A DNA stretch of 64,000 nucleotides, taken from NCBI GenBank assembly GCA_030847615.1, contig JAUMIR010000001.1:85485501-85549500 (forward strand). The letters are read 5' to 3'. The notes below the pieces were generated by a model that ran no database searches, was not told the DNA's origin, and saw nothing but the letters and a program-made list of their open reading frames with translations. Within the stretch, counting starts at the first letter, position 1. Each line of letters begins with the position of its first letter. Source of the stretch: Gambelia wislizenii. Its lineage: Eukaryota; Chordata; Lepidosauria; Squamata; Crotaphytidae. Shown here one piece after another: positions 53,301 through 64,000 of this stretch. Both the position numbers and the translations under genes were made by a program.

Positions 53301-54977
53301 CTACATAAGGGGACTTCCATCTGTGGGAAATAAACTAAGCAGTTTGGCAATGTGCTTATTCATGGGAATGAGAATCTTTGTATGCATGAAAATCAGAAGT
53401 GAGGCCGTGTTACTATGGAGCTTATCACATGACACTATTCTATGCAACTGCCCTGTATTAGTCCCATCTTTGCCAGGAGTTTATCAAAAAACATTATGTC
53501 TCTCCCAGTGCTGTATTGTACTTTACTGCTGTTGGAGCATTGGGAAATCTGTTCTTTTCCCACTTGAAAAAACCCATTAACGGCCTCTGATATCATTATT
53601 GTTTAGTAACCACTTTGAATGTGAATATCTTGTTCCACTTCTTTGCAATAGTGGGACCATAGTGGGCACAGTGTGGTTTCATTGCTCCTTCCTTGGGCAC
53701 TCCCCCAATGATCTCCAGCAGCGAAACTCCAGAGTACTCCTGGTGGTTGGGCCAGGAGGGTACCAGGATTCCCGAGTTCCCAGGAGAATCACTGCCCTTT
53801 ATCTAGGGTTGTTTTTTGCGGAAGAGGCAGTTTTAGTTAATTAATAAATAAATAAGGTGAGTAATGCAATAGTGCAATTCCAATGTAGTCCTGTTAAGGA
53901 TTACTGCTCAGAGGAACCACAGGTTTCAGGAAAAGTTTAGAAAGTAAATAAGAAGTAAATATACTCAAGTTTAATGATTAATATGTGAAAGTGGTAGTTT
54001 TGTGAGAAAAATAATAGAAAAAATGGTGAAGTGGCATGGTGTGTGTTCATTTTCCCAGTCTCGGTAGGGAGTGGGGGTTGTTCCATCACAGCATTGTTAT
54101 TTAATTGTGTGATTGCACAATTGTGCTATTATGGGTTTCCTTTTTAAAAAGCCCAGTTATGGAGCAAGGGGTGGAATAAATAGGGTGGTGTAAATGGTAT
54201 TTCAAGTACAGAAAGCAAACATGGAAACTAACGCAACTGAAGTGCAAATGGAGTGATGGTGCAAAAAAGTGGAGCACTATTCCCCCAGCTCTCCAAGTAC
54301 AGGAGAAGTGGCTTTCAAACAGGATGACTTGAACACAACTGATCAGCACATACATGCCAGTGGGGCCTTCCACTGCATTGTCATTCTATAGGAACTTGGC
54401 CAGTAGGTGTTTTTCCATCTTTCATTTGTCACTTTGGCACAAGAAGAAGGTTTCTCAGTAAAAAGTTAACTAGACAGTAGGAAGGCAGACAAAAAGCCAT
54501 TGAATTGGTACGAACTTGGAGTACTTTTATTAGTTTTGTCAAGCAGATAATAGAATCAAAAATTGATTCAATAAAAAGTTGAGAAGTGAATGCCACCCCC
54601 ATTTGACACAAAAATGCCATGGAGCCAGCAGGTACCATTGGGTATGGCAACATTTCAAAATAACATTTTCTTTTTTTTATGCAGCAATGTAAACTTCAAA
54701 AATAGTAAACTATAACCTTTGCCTGTTTCTTTGTACATATCACATGGTCTATCACAGATAGAAATTTAATGGCAAACCTAAATTGTAGAAGTAAACAGCT
54801 TGGTGCTTACAAGTTTTGTAAAAAGTGTTAGATTGATGGAAATAGCTTGCATGTCCTTTTTTTAAAAAATGTTTCACAGCAATGGAATAAAAGCAAGTGG
54901 CAATTCACCTCTTGGTCCTTTATATTCTTGCTATTGTACACAACATAAATTGTGTTCCTCCTTAAGTGGCTACTAGC
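53301..54977. other. Intergenic stretch downstream of SLC35F3
   Basis: AT-rich sequence with no exon or clear element boundary. T/A homopolymers of 8-9 nt are at 54667 and 54860. Confidence 0.4.
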
Positions 54978-56083
54978 TTTATTATGAATTTTTAAGCAAT
55001 GTTCTTACATAGAGGGCGTGGTTCTCCCCTCACTGACAGTAATACAGTTCAGAAGGAGTAACTCTACCTGAAGACCCATGGAAGTGGGAAGCAAATCTCA
55101 CTGTAGTAAAAGACCTTGTACTCCACCCAAATGTTCAGCACTCCCATTAATCAGTGACTTGAAGCAGGCACTCATTGATTTCTTTGGGAGTTTCAAGAGC
55201 ACTGTGTCTGCAGAACACTCTCTAAGACCAACACAAGCAACTTGCAGTGTGACCTACTTCTACACAGACAATGGACTAGAATTCTGTAGAAGGCACTATA
55301 TATTTTCCCTTGCATGAGATTAAGCATGAATTGCAGTCATGCACAATTAAGGATTTGACGCACAACCCCACAAGAACCTTCCCTGCACAAGCTCAATTGA
55401 GATGGATGGGAGGTGTACAAGAGCAACATCCATGCTCTTGCACAGCTGCTATTCATTTCAGTGCAGCTTTCACAAGAGAAATTCCTGGCCGATGATGCCC
55501 TGGTACCCACGACTGCTTCCCCTCTCATGCTGTAAGTGCAAAACTTAACATTTTATCCTTGCTTTTGCTCTGGTACCAAGTGCAGTTAGCTTCACTAAGC
55601 ATTCTCCCTCCCACCTCCCCTTTCCTACCCCCATGAATATTTTCTTTTGGTTTTTTTTGAAAATGTTTACAATACAGCTCTGGTAAAAAATAAGCTTATT
55701 GATAGCATAGCATCTCCCTGTCTCCCCCCACCCCATTTCATATATTATATGTATATATATATATTTAAATCACAGTGTGCGATGTGTCATTCAGTACCTA
55801 ATGTTCAAAATATATGCCCTGCTTCTCACGATGATTGATCATTAAAACCATAAATGCAAATATTATTCATTTATACATTACATTCATTTAAAAAGAGGGT
55901 TTTTTGCCTTTTCAAAGTGAAAGATCTGATGTGAAACAGTGCAAGCAATTTTGGACATGCTGAAACTTGATGCCTTGGACTCGATTATTATCAAAACTGT
56001 ACATCTATGTACACTATGTACTGAACATATGTGCTTTGCAAGAAAAGACTTGCGAACTATAGCATACATTAAAAAATATAACA
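54978..56083 (-). other. SLC35F3: Likely SLC35F3 3' UTR
   Basis: About 1.1 kb after the SLC35F3 stop without recognisable repeats. A minus-strand AATAAA at 54978-54983 is a plausible end. Further signals occur beyond it (for example around 54527), so the true length is uncertain. Confidence 0.4.
55748..55770. repeat. (TA)n microsatellite
   Basis: TATGTATATATATATATT run in the presumed SLC35F3 3' UTR. Confidence 0.6.
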
Positions 56084-56328
56084 TTAATGTGTAAATGATG
56101 ACATGGAGGGGCGTGTTCTCCTGCTTTTATTTTGTAATCCAGAAACAATGTCTCCATTTCCCTCTGGAATCTCTTCCTTCTTTCGAACTTTGAGGCGTGT
56201 AAGGAGCTTTATTAACCATTCATCCCACTCTTCTGGTAAAAGCAGCAAGAGGAAACCCAGGCCAATGATGACAATGGCAATTACACGGAAGCTGTTGAAG
56301 TCAATGCCACTTGAGTAGTGATCCACAA
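56084..56328 (-). CDS. SLC35F3: SLC35F3 last coding exon
   Basis: The acceptor is AATGTTTCATACAG. The exon reads VVDHYSSGIDFNSFRVIAIV, then IIGLGFLLLLLPEEWDEWLI, then the basic tail LLTRLKVRKKEEIPEG, ending SSFTH and TAA at 56084-56086. The open frame continues to 56644, but the acceptor and homology place the true exon edge at 56328. Confidence 0.94.
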
Positions 56329-59300
56329 CTGTATGAAACATTAAACGAAGATCATTAGGAGGTAGAAAGCACCACCTACTCTGCATATAGCTGGTAGCAA
56401 AAATCCTGGATTTTAATTCAGTCTCACAAGTGAAGGCCCCCAAACGATACTGATGAAACTGACTGCCACTATTGATACTGAATTCTGTATATATTTTGAT
56501 CACTGGATGTAGGCAGCTAGTTTTGATGCAGCCAAAGGTATGCTCTAACTCAATAGGCTTTCTGAACAATAGATGCCTCGTGGTATTTCTAACCCTCCCC
56601 TTGAGCTGTCCCCTTAGTTCCAGAAGCAGTTTGCAATGCAGCATGGTGTGGAGAGTGTTGCTCTTTTAGGAACCAACGTTGTTTTGTGAATATGGAACTA
56701 ACTGTGTAGCTCTTTAACCCTGACCAGTTACAGCCCAGTCAGTGTTTATTATAATGCCTAATTTAAGTGGCAGTGAGACCCTCTTACTTCAATGGAGATT
56801 ACTCCCAGTGGGAGCACAGGATTGCAGTTTAAGTATGTTGCCAATGTTATCAAGATATTTTAATATATTTATCAGTATTTCTGTGTACTGTATTATCAAT
56901 TCTCTGCCTGGATTCTCTGCCTTTAAGGAGAGGTACTCTTGAGAATACCGTTCCCTGTAGAGGCCCAATTCTTGCTCCCAGGTTGTGGAATGTACTCCCC
57001 TTTGAGTTGTGATCAGTTCTTACTTTCACTGTTTTTGTTATTATTTATTATTATTTGTATCATTTATATGCCACCTTTCTTCCAAAGCAGGACCAAGGCA
57101 GTTTCCAGAGGTCGTCAATTAAAAACAATTACAATAAAATTTAAAACAGTTGAATTCACCAGATAAAACATTTTAAAATCATTTTAACAATAAAGAGAAG
57201 TTTAAAAAGATAAATAAAACATCCAATATAAAACCCTCCTGCTCATACATTAAAAGCCTGCTTAAACAAAACTGTATTTGCCTGCTGGTGAAGGCAGTGT
57301 ATAAAGTATAAAGATTAATCTGGAAAGATTCTCCATAGACATGACCACAGCCAAGCAATTAGTGTTTTATCTTACTAAGTATTAAAGAACACTGCACAAA
57401 TCATGTGATCATAAACTCTAAAGAATGTCATGAAATCCAATATTACTCCTTTTGTCACTAATCACTACAGCCCAACAGCCACTAGAAAGTTAAGAGGTGC
57501 ATTAAGCTGTTTATTCCTGATAGATTTCTTTCCTTCATAGATGCATCCACCCTGTTCAGAAGAGAAGAGAGCAAATACCATTTAACAAAATGGTATTCCT
57601 ACATGCTCTGAGAAAGGCATGTGAAAGAAAAGGGGTGTTGTGAGAAAGAAATATGTCAAGGAAAAAAGGTAAATGTCTTCTTCAAAGATAAATATTTGTT
57701 TAAAATACCATACTCCTGTATTTTGTTCAGTGAAGGCAGTGTAATATTGCACTGTATACTGGATTTATCCCACTCATATAGCACTTTTCTATTGCACCAC
57801 ACTAGAGGTTCATGGTATAAATAAATAGTCTAAGTTTCTCTATAGCTAAGAATAAACTGAACTTGCCCTGAATCCCATTGATTAATTCAACTTCCCTGAA
57901 TCAGTTTTTGAATAGTGTGACAAGACACAAGCAAATCCCATACATTAAATGTGTCTGTTCTAGTTGAGACTAAAATTAGGATTCAGGCCTTGCATCTTGC
58001 CTGGTTTCCAGTTTTTTATCTAACTCAAAAACATGTGTATATTAGACTTTCCTTGGGAATGATTCAGAGATAATTAAGAATGAGATTTCACTACTTCAAG
58101 CCATCATATTCATACTCTGCATAGGACCCAACATACCAAGAAAATGTCCTGTTCTCTCTACACTGAAATAAATAGGAACTGCACAAGAATTCTGTAATGG
58201 TCCAATAGTGAATAAGAAAATAATGTCTGAAATAAAACTATGTTGAAATGCTAGTTTTTTTTAAATTGTGCAGACCAATACTGTAGTATTATATTACTAT
58301 AAAACTAGCCGAACTAGTTGCTATAGTGATTACATTGCTACCAGAAACTTTTTGTTGTTTAAAATACCATTTATTTTACTCTGTGGTTATAATATACACC
58401 TTGATGTATAAATTATCTGTACCTTAGTTTATATATACACATACAGGTAATTTAAATTTAAAAATAAAATAATTCTTACCAGCATTTACAGGTACACTTA
58501 GCACAATTCCAAGAGATATCAAAGTAGGATATGTAACTGCAATCGCAAAATTTAATAAAATATTGAATGCTGAAAAAAGAAATAAAACAATTTCATGTTA
58601 GAATCAGCACTGTTGTGAAACTAAATGATTTTGTCATGCAGCACGTTCACTGTAAGCAAGATCAGTTTGAATGTTTGCTGTCAGGAAGTACCAAGATTAA
58701 AATGTTATTGGCATTCTTTATGTTTGTGCCCATGCACTCTAACATGCAACTTTCTAAAGTACTCAAGATTTCCAGTGTGTGTACAGAAGTATTAGTACTG
58801 TCAGTTCAGGGGATTTTTTAATTGTATTATTATTATTTTTAAAAAAGTGGCCTCTAAATACTCCCAGTAACCCAAGGGACTGTGGAGGGACTATTTCTCC
58901 ACAGATTTTGCCCCTTTGGATTGTTTTAGGCCCAAGAGTGACCTTGGGCTCAGTTACACGACAGTTTTTACCATGGGGAGAAGCGAGATTTCCTCATCCC
59001 GAGTTCGTCCCTTGTTGTTTACATGATTTGTAATGGGATGAACAATATCCTGGGATTGTTGTTTACATGACCTTATCTGTGACAAAAGCAAGATCCCGAG
59101 ACATAGTATCCTGTGTTGTTGTTTTTTTGTTTACACAGGAAAAGGTTCCAGGATATATATTTTTTTAACTGTCAGTCAAGGATGTGATTACTCATTTTTT
59201 CACAACCTTGGTGACATATTTCCTGTGGAGTTTACCACCATGAGCAATGCTGTTGGCTGCCAAAAATGTTTGCTTAAGCTTCTGCATTGGTCAGATAAAG

Positions 59301-59488
59301 AAGGTGAAGGCAACCCCCTCTGCACAATTCCTGTTAAAAAAAAACCCTGATGGGCTTGCCTTAGGGTCTCCAGTTCCATTTACACTGAATAACGTCGCTG
59401 TAAATCCACAGAGGAAGGAACTTTCAAAGCCACCTAAGAAAACCAGATGAAATTTGTGGGGTTGCAATAAATCGAGAGGCAGCTTAAA

Positions 59489-59529
<41 letters not shown>

Positions 59530-62166
59530 CTTCGTGTAGCCGGGCGGAAAGGCTTTTCTTTCACCCGAGAGGTGGGGGGAACTGGGACAGGCTTTCCTTG
59601 GAGCCGAGAGGTTGGCAATGCACAAATGGGTGAGTGACCCCTCCTTATTTGAACTCTGTGCCTGCCCCTGCCCAGCTCAATTTCTGGCCATCACCTACTC
59701 CTGACATATTTTGTCCCAACCTGTTCACATATCTGATTTTCCGCAACCTCCTGAGACTTTTTTAAAAACACAGGACAAACTGAGGGATGGAAAGTCACGC
59801 TCCTTGGAGGATATATGGTGGGCCCCCTTCTGAAAAGCTCAAGATTGTCACAAAAATATGAACAACCAGGGTTCATCACGAGTTCATCTCATGACATTTT
59901 CGTTGTGTGAACGGCCCCCATATGTCTACCAGAAAGTGACCGGGAGGTGTATTTGTGAGTCACTTCCTGTTGGATAAAAAGCTTCTCCAGGTCTTAAATT
60001 GCCTGAAGAGGGCCAAAACCTCAAAAATTGCCTTCCTAGCCCAAATGGGGGCATTTGGGAGCAAAGAAAACTATCTTGTTTTTCAGTGTGTGTGTGATAG
60101 GGATTGCTGCCCTCCCATTTCCCTTGGGGGGGGTGACGTGACCTCCTTCCCCTGTCCCCCAACAGTTGCCCACCCCTGCCTTGAAGGTTAAACAAAATTT
60201 ATTTAGGGGACTGTAGCGACTTCATCAGGTAATGCCAAATAAAACTTCTTAGTCTTTAAGGGGCCACTAGACTCTTCATTCTTAACCACAATCTGGTTCT
60301 ATAGTCATCACAGAACCTTAAAAATCTGTTCCTGACACAGAAGCAGAAATACACACAGGCAACAAGTATATTGCTTAGTGCTGGCTGGCACAATGCTAGC
60401 TCCTGAGTCGGGATTTCAGTGGTGGTTGAACCCAGTTATAAATGCTTACTTGCTGGACCTTACTGGTGTGCCCAAATTGTAGTTACTGGTACAAACAATA
60501 ACTTATTTGGCACCTGATGTATCTCCTCTGAAGTTTCAGAGAGGACTACAGTTGTCCCTTCATATTCACTGGGGTTTGGTTCCAGGACACACACACGGAT
60601 ACCAAAATCTGTGAATACCCAAGTCCCATTATATGCAATGGCATAGCAAAATGGTGTCCCTTATATAAGATGGCAAAATCAAGGTTTGCTTTTTGGATTA
60701 TTATTTTTTTAAAGAATATTTTCAAGCCGTGAATTCTTAAATCCGTGGATACCAAACCTGTGGACACGGAGGAACAACTGTACAGCCTTTAGCTATTACA
60801 TTTATCATGAAAGGAATTTACTCATGGTAGAAACAACTCAGACTCACTTTGGTATAATCACACTGAAGGAACATAATCCAATCTAGCAGTAACTAAAAGT
60901 CATGCCTTGATGAACTCATTTATTAATTAAAGCATTCATGTTCTATTTCTATGTCAAAACTAAACCCTGAAGCCATTCAGGTGGTGTGCCTATGATGAGG
61001 ATACATTGTCTACTGATTCTTTTTACAATGACTCCATGATGTCAGGCACTGATATACTGATCCTGTTAAGGCTGCTGCACATATTAATAGATATCTTATG
61101 TTTAAAAAGAAGGCAATGAATTTAGCATGTTATGCAGTGCTGAAAAAAAGAAGACAAAATGATCTGAGATCCAGGATAGGCAAAAGGAAGTACACAGCAC
61201 ATAGTTAAATTGTCTAGTGGGCTAACACAAGTTGTGATGGCTACGAATCTAAAAGGAGATTAGAAAAATTCAGAGAACCCAAGGCTATAAAAGAGAACCG
61301 GCATGATGGTTTGAGAACAGAGTTTGAATCCCCACTCAGCCGTGGAAATCCCCTGGGTGATCTTGGGCAGGTCACATTCTCTCTTGTCAAAAAACCCCTA
61401 TGATAGGTTTACCTTAGGGTCACCTTAAGTTGGAAGCAACTGGAAGGCACACATCAACAAGGCTATAAACAGCTACTAGCCATCACTCCAGGGCTAGAGG
61501 CACTTCTATGCCTCTGAATCAGAGCTTGGAAAAGTAACTAGTTGGATAACAAGTCTCAATCTCCCAGGCAGCATGGCCAGTGGCAATGTCAGCTGCAGGA
61601 TTATGGCAATTGTATTCCAAAAAAGTAACTTTTCCAAATAACTTCTCCAAGCCTTTCCCTAGTCATGGAGAAAGAACAACAGGAGAGGGTTTTTGCCTTC
61701 AAGTCCTGCTTTAAGGTTTCCCACAGGCATGAGGTTAGCCACTACGGGAAACTGGGTGTAAGAAATTTGGTATGTTCCAGCAGGATTTCTCCTTAGGACT
61801 CTTTAAGGGGTACTACAGATATTACTGGAAGGCATTAGAAACGTTCAGCATTTTTGCTGTTGTTTGCCATCAAGTTGGCTTTGAATTATGGCAGACCTCT
61901 GGATGACTGACTGACATCAGTCCTAGTTATCAACAGCCTTGCTCACATTTGCTCAGGTGCAGCATTTACTTACTCAATAACAGGACTGAAAATCCACAAA
62001 TGCTTCCCCAAGGGATGGCATCAAAAGAACTCCAGTATTCAACTTTGGTAAAGTAAAGGATGACAGGAATACAAGTAACAAATAGGATATTGAAGACAGC
62101 CAACACTGACAAAAATAAGGCAGCTTCTCCATATTTAGCACTGCCAAGGAGTAATTTAAACAAAAC
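56084..62166 (-). CDS. SLC35F3: SLC35F3, 3' part of the gene (three terminal exons)
   Basis: SLC35F3 is a multispanning drug/metabolite-transporter (EamA-like) family carrier, reported as a putative thiamine transporter. Three exons, 61974-62166, 58480-58569 and 56084-56328, join in frame (phases 0/1, 1/1, 1/stop), giving 175 residues and TAA. The sequence runs from VLFKLLLGSAKYGEAALFLS through TKVEYWSSFD, VTYPTLISLGIVLSVP and LPEEWDEWLIKLL to a charged, Ser/Arg-rich cytosolic tail. At least four hydrophobic segments are visible. Human genes are arranged SLC35F3, COA6, TARBP1 with the first two in the same direction, which is the arrangement here. The 5' part of the gene lies right of the window. 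Confidence 0.93.
57040..57290 (+). repeat. L2-like LINE 3' tail
   Basis: TATTTATTATTATTTGTATC then ATTTATATGCCACCTTTCTT and a CAAGGCAGTTTCCAGAGG block, in an SLC35F3 intron. The rest of that intron, 57291-58479, shows nothing I recognise. Confidence 0.55.
58480..58569 (-). CDS. SLC35F3: SLC35F3 penultimate exon
   Basis: A 90-bp exon between TTTCTTTTTTCAG and GCTG|GTAAGAA on the minus strand. It encodes FNILLNFAIAVTYPTLISLG then IVLSVPVNA, hydrophobic throughout. No ATG is present and the exon is visible only through frame continuity and conservation. Confidence 0.92.
58944..59918. mobile_element. Long TIR element with internal SINE tails and (CA)n
   Basis: The left end TTGGGCTCAGTTACACGAC pairs imperfectly with the right end GTTGTGTGAACGGCCCC. 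The subterminal motif TTGTTGTTTACATGA occurs near 59013 and 59058, with a variant near 59122. The interior holds SINE-tail sequence at 59290-59375 and 59420-59490. It lies in the same SLC35F3 intron as the pogo MITE at 60549. Confidence 0.55.
59491..59527 (+). repeat. (CA)n microsatellite
   Basis: 37 bases of pure CA following a GGCAGCTTAAAAG SINE tail. Such tracts grow from the ACACAC end of these SINEs. Confidence 0.95.
60549..60780. mobile_element. pogo/Tigger-type MITE, complete
   Basis: 232 bp from CAGTTGTCCCTTCATATTC to CACGGAGGAACAACTG with TA at 60547-60548 and 60781-60782. Contains CCCTTATATAAGATGGCAA. It is the best full-length example in the window. Confidence 0.92.
60783..61285. 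other. SLC35F3 intron, nothing recognised
   Basis: No exon, no repeat boundary. Confidence 0.4.
61286..61463 (+). mobile_element. tRNA-derived SINE
   Basis: ACCGGCATGATGGTTTGAGA, AGAGTTTGAATCCCCAC (B box), TGATCTTGGGCAGGTCACAT and the tail GGAAGCAACTGGAAGGCACA. The A box is partly decayed and the body has a small deletion. Confidence 0.8.
61855..61948 (-). repeat. RTE-BovB 3' end fragment
   Basis: TGTTGTTTGCCATCAAGTTG ... ATTATGGCAGACCTCTGG ... TATCAACAGCCTTGCTCAC, reversed BovB end, only 25 bp from an SLC35F3 exon edge. Confidence 0.6.
61974..62166 (-). CDS. SLC35F3: SLC35F3 third-from-last exon
   Basis: On the minus strand the exon follows CTTTTTCTGTTACAG, is 193 bp, and ends TTATTGA|GTAAGT. 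It encodes a loop (LLLGSAKYGEAALF), one long hydrophobic segment (SVLAVFNILFVTCIPVILYF), the loop TKVEYWSSFDAIPWG and the start of the next segment. The last base completes a Thr codon with the next exon. Confidence 0.92.
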
Positions 62167-62854
62167 CTGTAACAGAAAAAGAAAGTTTGGAAACTAAGCA
62201 TTTTAAACATTTATGTATGGTTAAAAATCCCTTTAAAACAAAGCATGTCATTCCTAATACTCTAAAGCAAGCTTACCCTATGCTAATGTGTTAGTGGAAA
62301 GAGAGTGTCTGTTTTGTGCCACAAGGCAGAGGCAGATTAGTCTTTTCTGTATTCTGCAGGCAGGAAAAAATTGCCAAAGAAATATTAACTGGGAAATAAC
62401 ATGCATATATCAGAAATTGCCTTTCACTGTTTTTAAAATGTCCATAATGAAAAATAGGCAGTCAGACTAGAACAAATGCTATGCAAACTGCCTCATTCAA
62501 GTGTAATATTAAGTGCAATTCTACTTTATAATGTTGGATTTCAACATTATAATATTGGGTTTTGTGAATGATTTCATTTACGGTCTTAATCAATGAGCAG
62601 GATAAATATTCCTGCTGTTTCATAATCCCACAGTAACTCCTTCAAGAGCTAACACAGTCTCTCTAACTATGTGGACTGGTAGTCAAACAGGGTTTGTTTT
62701 CAAAACCCTCCATAATTATTTTTGAACAGCCATAGCCAGTCAAAACTCCTCCTCTTTAAATAACCCTAATTCTAAATTTTATCTTTTGCCGAGTTCTTTC
62801 TGCTCATTCCTAATCTTTCACAATGATTTGTAACAGATTATTTTTAAATGTAAA

Positions 62855-63078
62855 CCCTAAAGATATCAGTTCCTATCTAATCTTGGAGGCTAAGCAGGGT
62901 CTGCCTTGGTTAGTACTTGGATGGGAAAATGCAAACAAATACCAGGTGGAGTGGGCTATTTTTCAGAGGAAGGAAATGGCAAAACTACTTCTGAGTATTC
63001 CTTGCCTTTAAAAAATCCTACAAAATTCATAGGGTCACTGTAAGTTGACAGGCAACTTGAAGGCATATATACACACTG
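62855..63078 (+). mobile_element. 5S rRNA-derived SINE copy 3
   Basis: Plus-strand copy: TATCTAATCTTGGAGGCTAA, GTTAGTACTTGGATGGGAAA, AAATACCAGGTGGAGTGGG (5S part), CAGAGGAAGGAAATGGC body, GTTGACAGGCAACTTGAAGG tail. Confidence 0.85.
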
Positions 63079-64000
63079 AAGGCTCAAGTCACTTATGCAA
63101 AACTTTAAGGACTACAGCCAATGTTATCATCAACTAGAATAAATCCATTTAACCGATATAATTTTTATAAATACTGATTTAGCAAGTTCCCATTGGCCCT
63201 CCTTTATTTGGAAGGAAAATTAAGATTTCAGCCTAAAACCCTATTCATATTTACTTTGAAGAAAATGCTGGGATAGGATTTGATAGGATTGTTCTGAGTC
63301 AATGAGTTGGTTGTTCTTAGTTGCCACTGACATCTGACAGGGCTTAAGTTGTGATTAACTTTTCACACTGATTTTAATAGCACCTAAATGTAGCTGAGTA
63401 CAGTTTGATGAGTAGTAACACAATAATATTAATGCCTCTTCCAAAGCCCTTGGAGGTTTTCATAGGTGGCTCTATAGATGTGTCTCAAGCTAGCCAACAC
63501 AGCTGTGGAAAAGCAAATTGCATTCCACTTAGGATGTTAACTTCATTTCACTTTGGTATGTTCCTATAATGAAAATTCCCTCCTCTTCAGGGGAATGGAG
63601 CAGTGACACCTTCCACTGAATAGGAACTAACTGACAGGAACTAACAACCTTTACTCAAAAGCACTCAAAAGCCAATTTCCTATTATAGGCCCTAGATTGT
63701 AAATGCCAATCCTTATAGCCTCAGGCTTTGTCAGCATGACAAGGTTACTACAGGACACTGTTAAGAGTGGAAATAGATTCACCAAAAAGTTGTTGGCAAC
63801 TGGATGATGTGTTTGCATAGCTCAGAAGTGGGAAACAGGTGGTCCTCCAGATAGTTGCTATGCATGTTCCAGAAGCCCTACCCGGCATAGTAAATCATTA
63901 GAAATGCTGGGAGTTGCAGTCCAACATATTATTTACATATGATTTAGTTAGGGCAATATGATTTACACCCACAGTATTGTTCAGATCGCGATGCTGTGGG
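63079..64000. other. SLC35F3 intron to the window end
   Basis: A foldback-repeat fragment (GGTGGTCCTCCAGATAGTTG ... CTGGGAGTTGCAGTCCAACA) lies at 63837-63928. Nothing else recognised; no further SLC35F3 exon is visible. Confidence 0.45.

Noticed and set aside
56329..56644. Upstream extension of the SLC35F3 ORF to 56644
   Set aside because: A good acceptor at 56329 and exact frame joining to the 58480-58569 exon show that the extra open sequence is intron.

Overview
This is vertebrate nuclear DNA, most likely from a squamate reptile (an iguanian-type lizard is my best guess). The protein-coding content is three multi-exon genes whose order and orientation match one conserved amniote block (human chromosome 1q42). 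The remainder is a diverse, partly young transposon population: CR1, RTE-BovB, L2-like, Penelope, Ty1/copia, DIRS, pogo- and hAT-type MITEs, a tRNA-derived SINE and a 5S rRNA-derived SINE. That mix is typical of lizards and unlike birds or placental mammals.

Host genes. (1) TARBP1, + strand: the nine 3'-terminal exons (1778-23850) encode the last 435 residues, including the SPOUT (SpoU) tRNA 2'-O-methyltransferase domain. (2) COA6, - strand: a CpG-island promoter and probable non-coding first exon near 35.75 kb, then two coding exons (26393-26536 and 24936-25031) giving a complete 79-residue CX9C/CX10C cytochrome c oxidase assembly factor. It converges on TARBP1. (3) SLC35F3, - strand: the three 3'-terminal exons (61974-62166, 58480-58569, 56084-56328) encode the last transmembrane segments of this DMT-family carrier. 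The rest lies to the right of the window. Exon phases fit at every junction.

Mobile elements, left to right. A TARBP1 intron holds a 3.04-kb Ty1/copia element (3577-6616) with a 5-bp target duplication and a half-tRNA-iMet primer site. It has lost reverse transcriptase and RNase H. The same intron carries a Penelope 3' end with its GIY-YIG motif. The last TARBP1 intron, which splits SPOUT motif 2, is about 88% occupied by a DIRS element (14319-22862) with inverted terminal repeats and an internal complementary region. A 5'-truncated CR1 with a 5-bp TSD sits inside its tyrosine recombinase, and that CR1 contains a pogo-type MITE. COA6 intron 1 holds MITEs, SINEs, L2 fragments and a second copy of the same CR1-plus-MITE composite ending at the edge of the COA6 CpG island. 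Between COA6 and SLC35F3 lie BovB fragments, a pogo MITE swollen by a G-rich minisatellite (with an empty-site paralogue in the window), more CR1 including one with an intact 366-codon RT block, a DIRS terminal relic and several foldback MITEs.

I saw no bacterial-type operon, CRISPR array, genuine rRNA or tRNA gene, or host gene beyond these three. The most unusual items are the CR1 copies carrying a MITE with identical extra flanks, the TIR element with copia-gag-like sequence inside it, and the MITE with the minisatellite.
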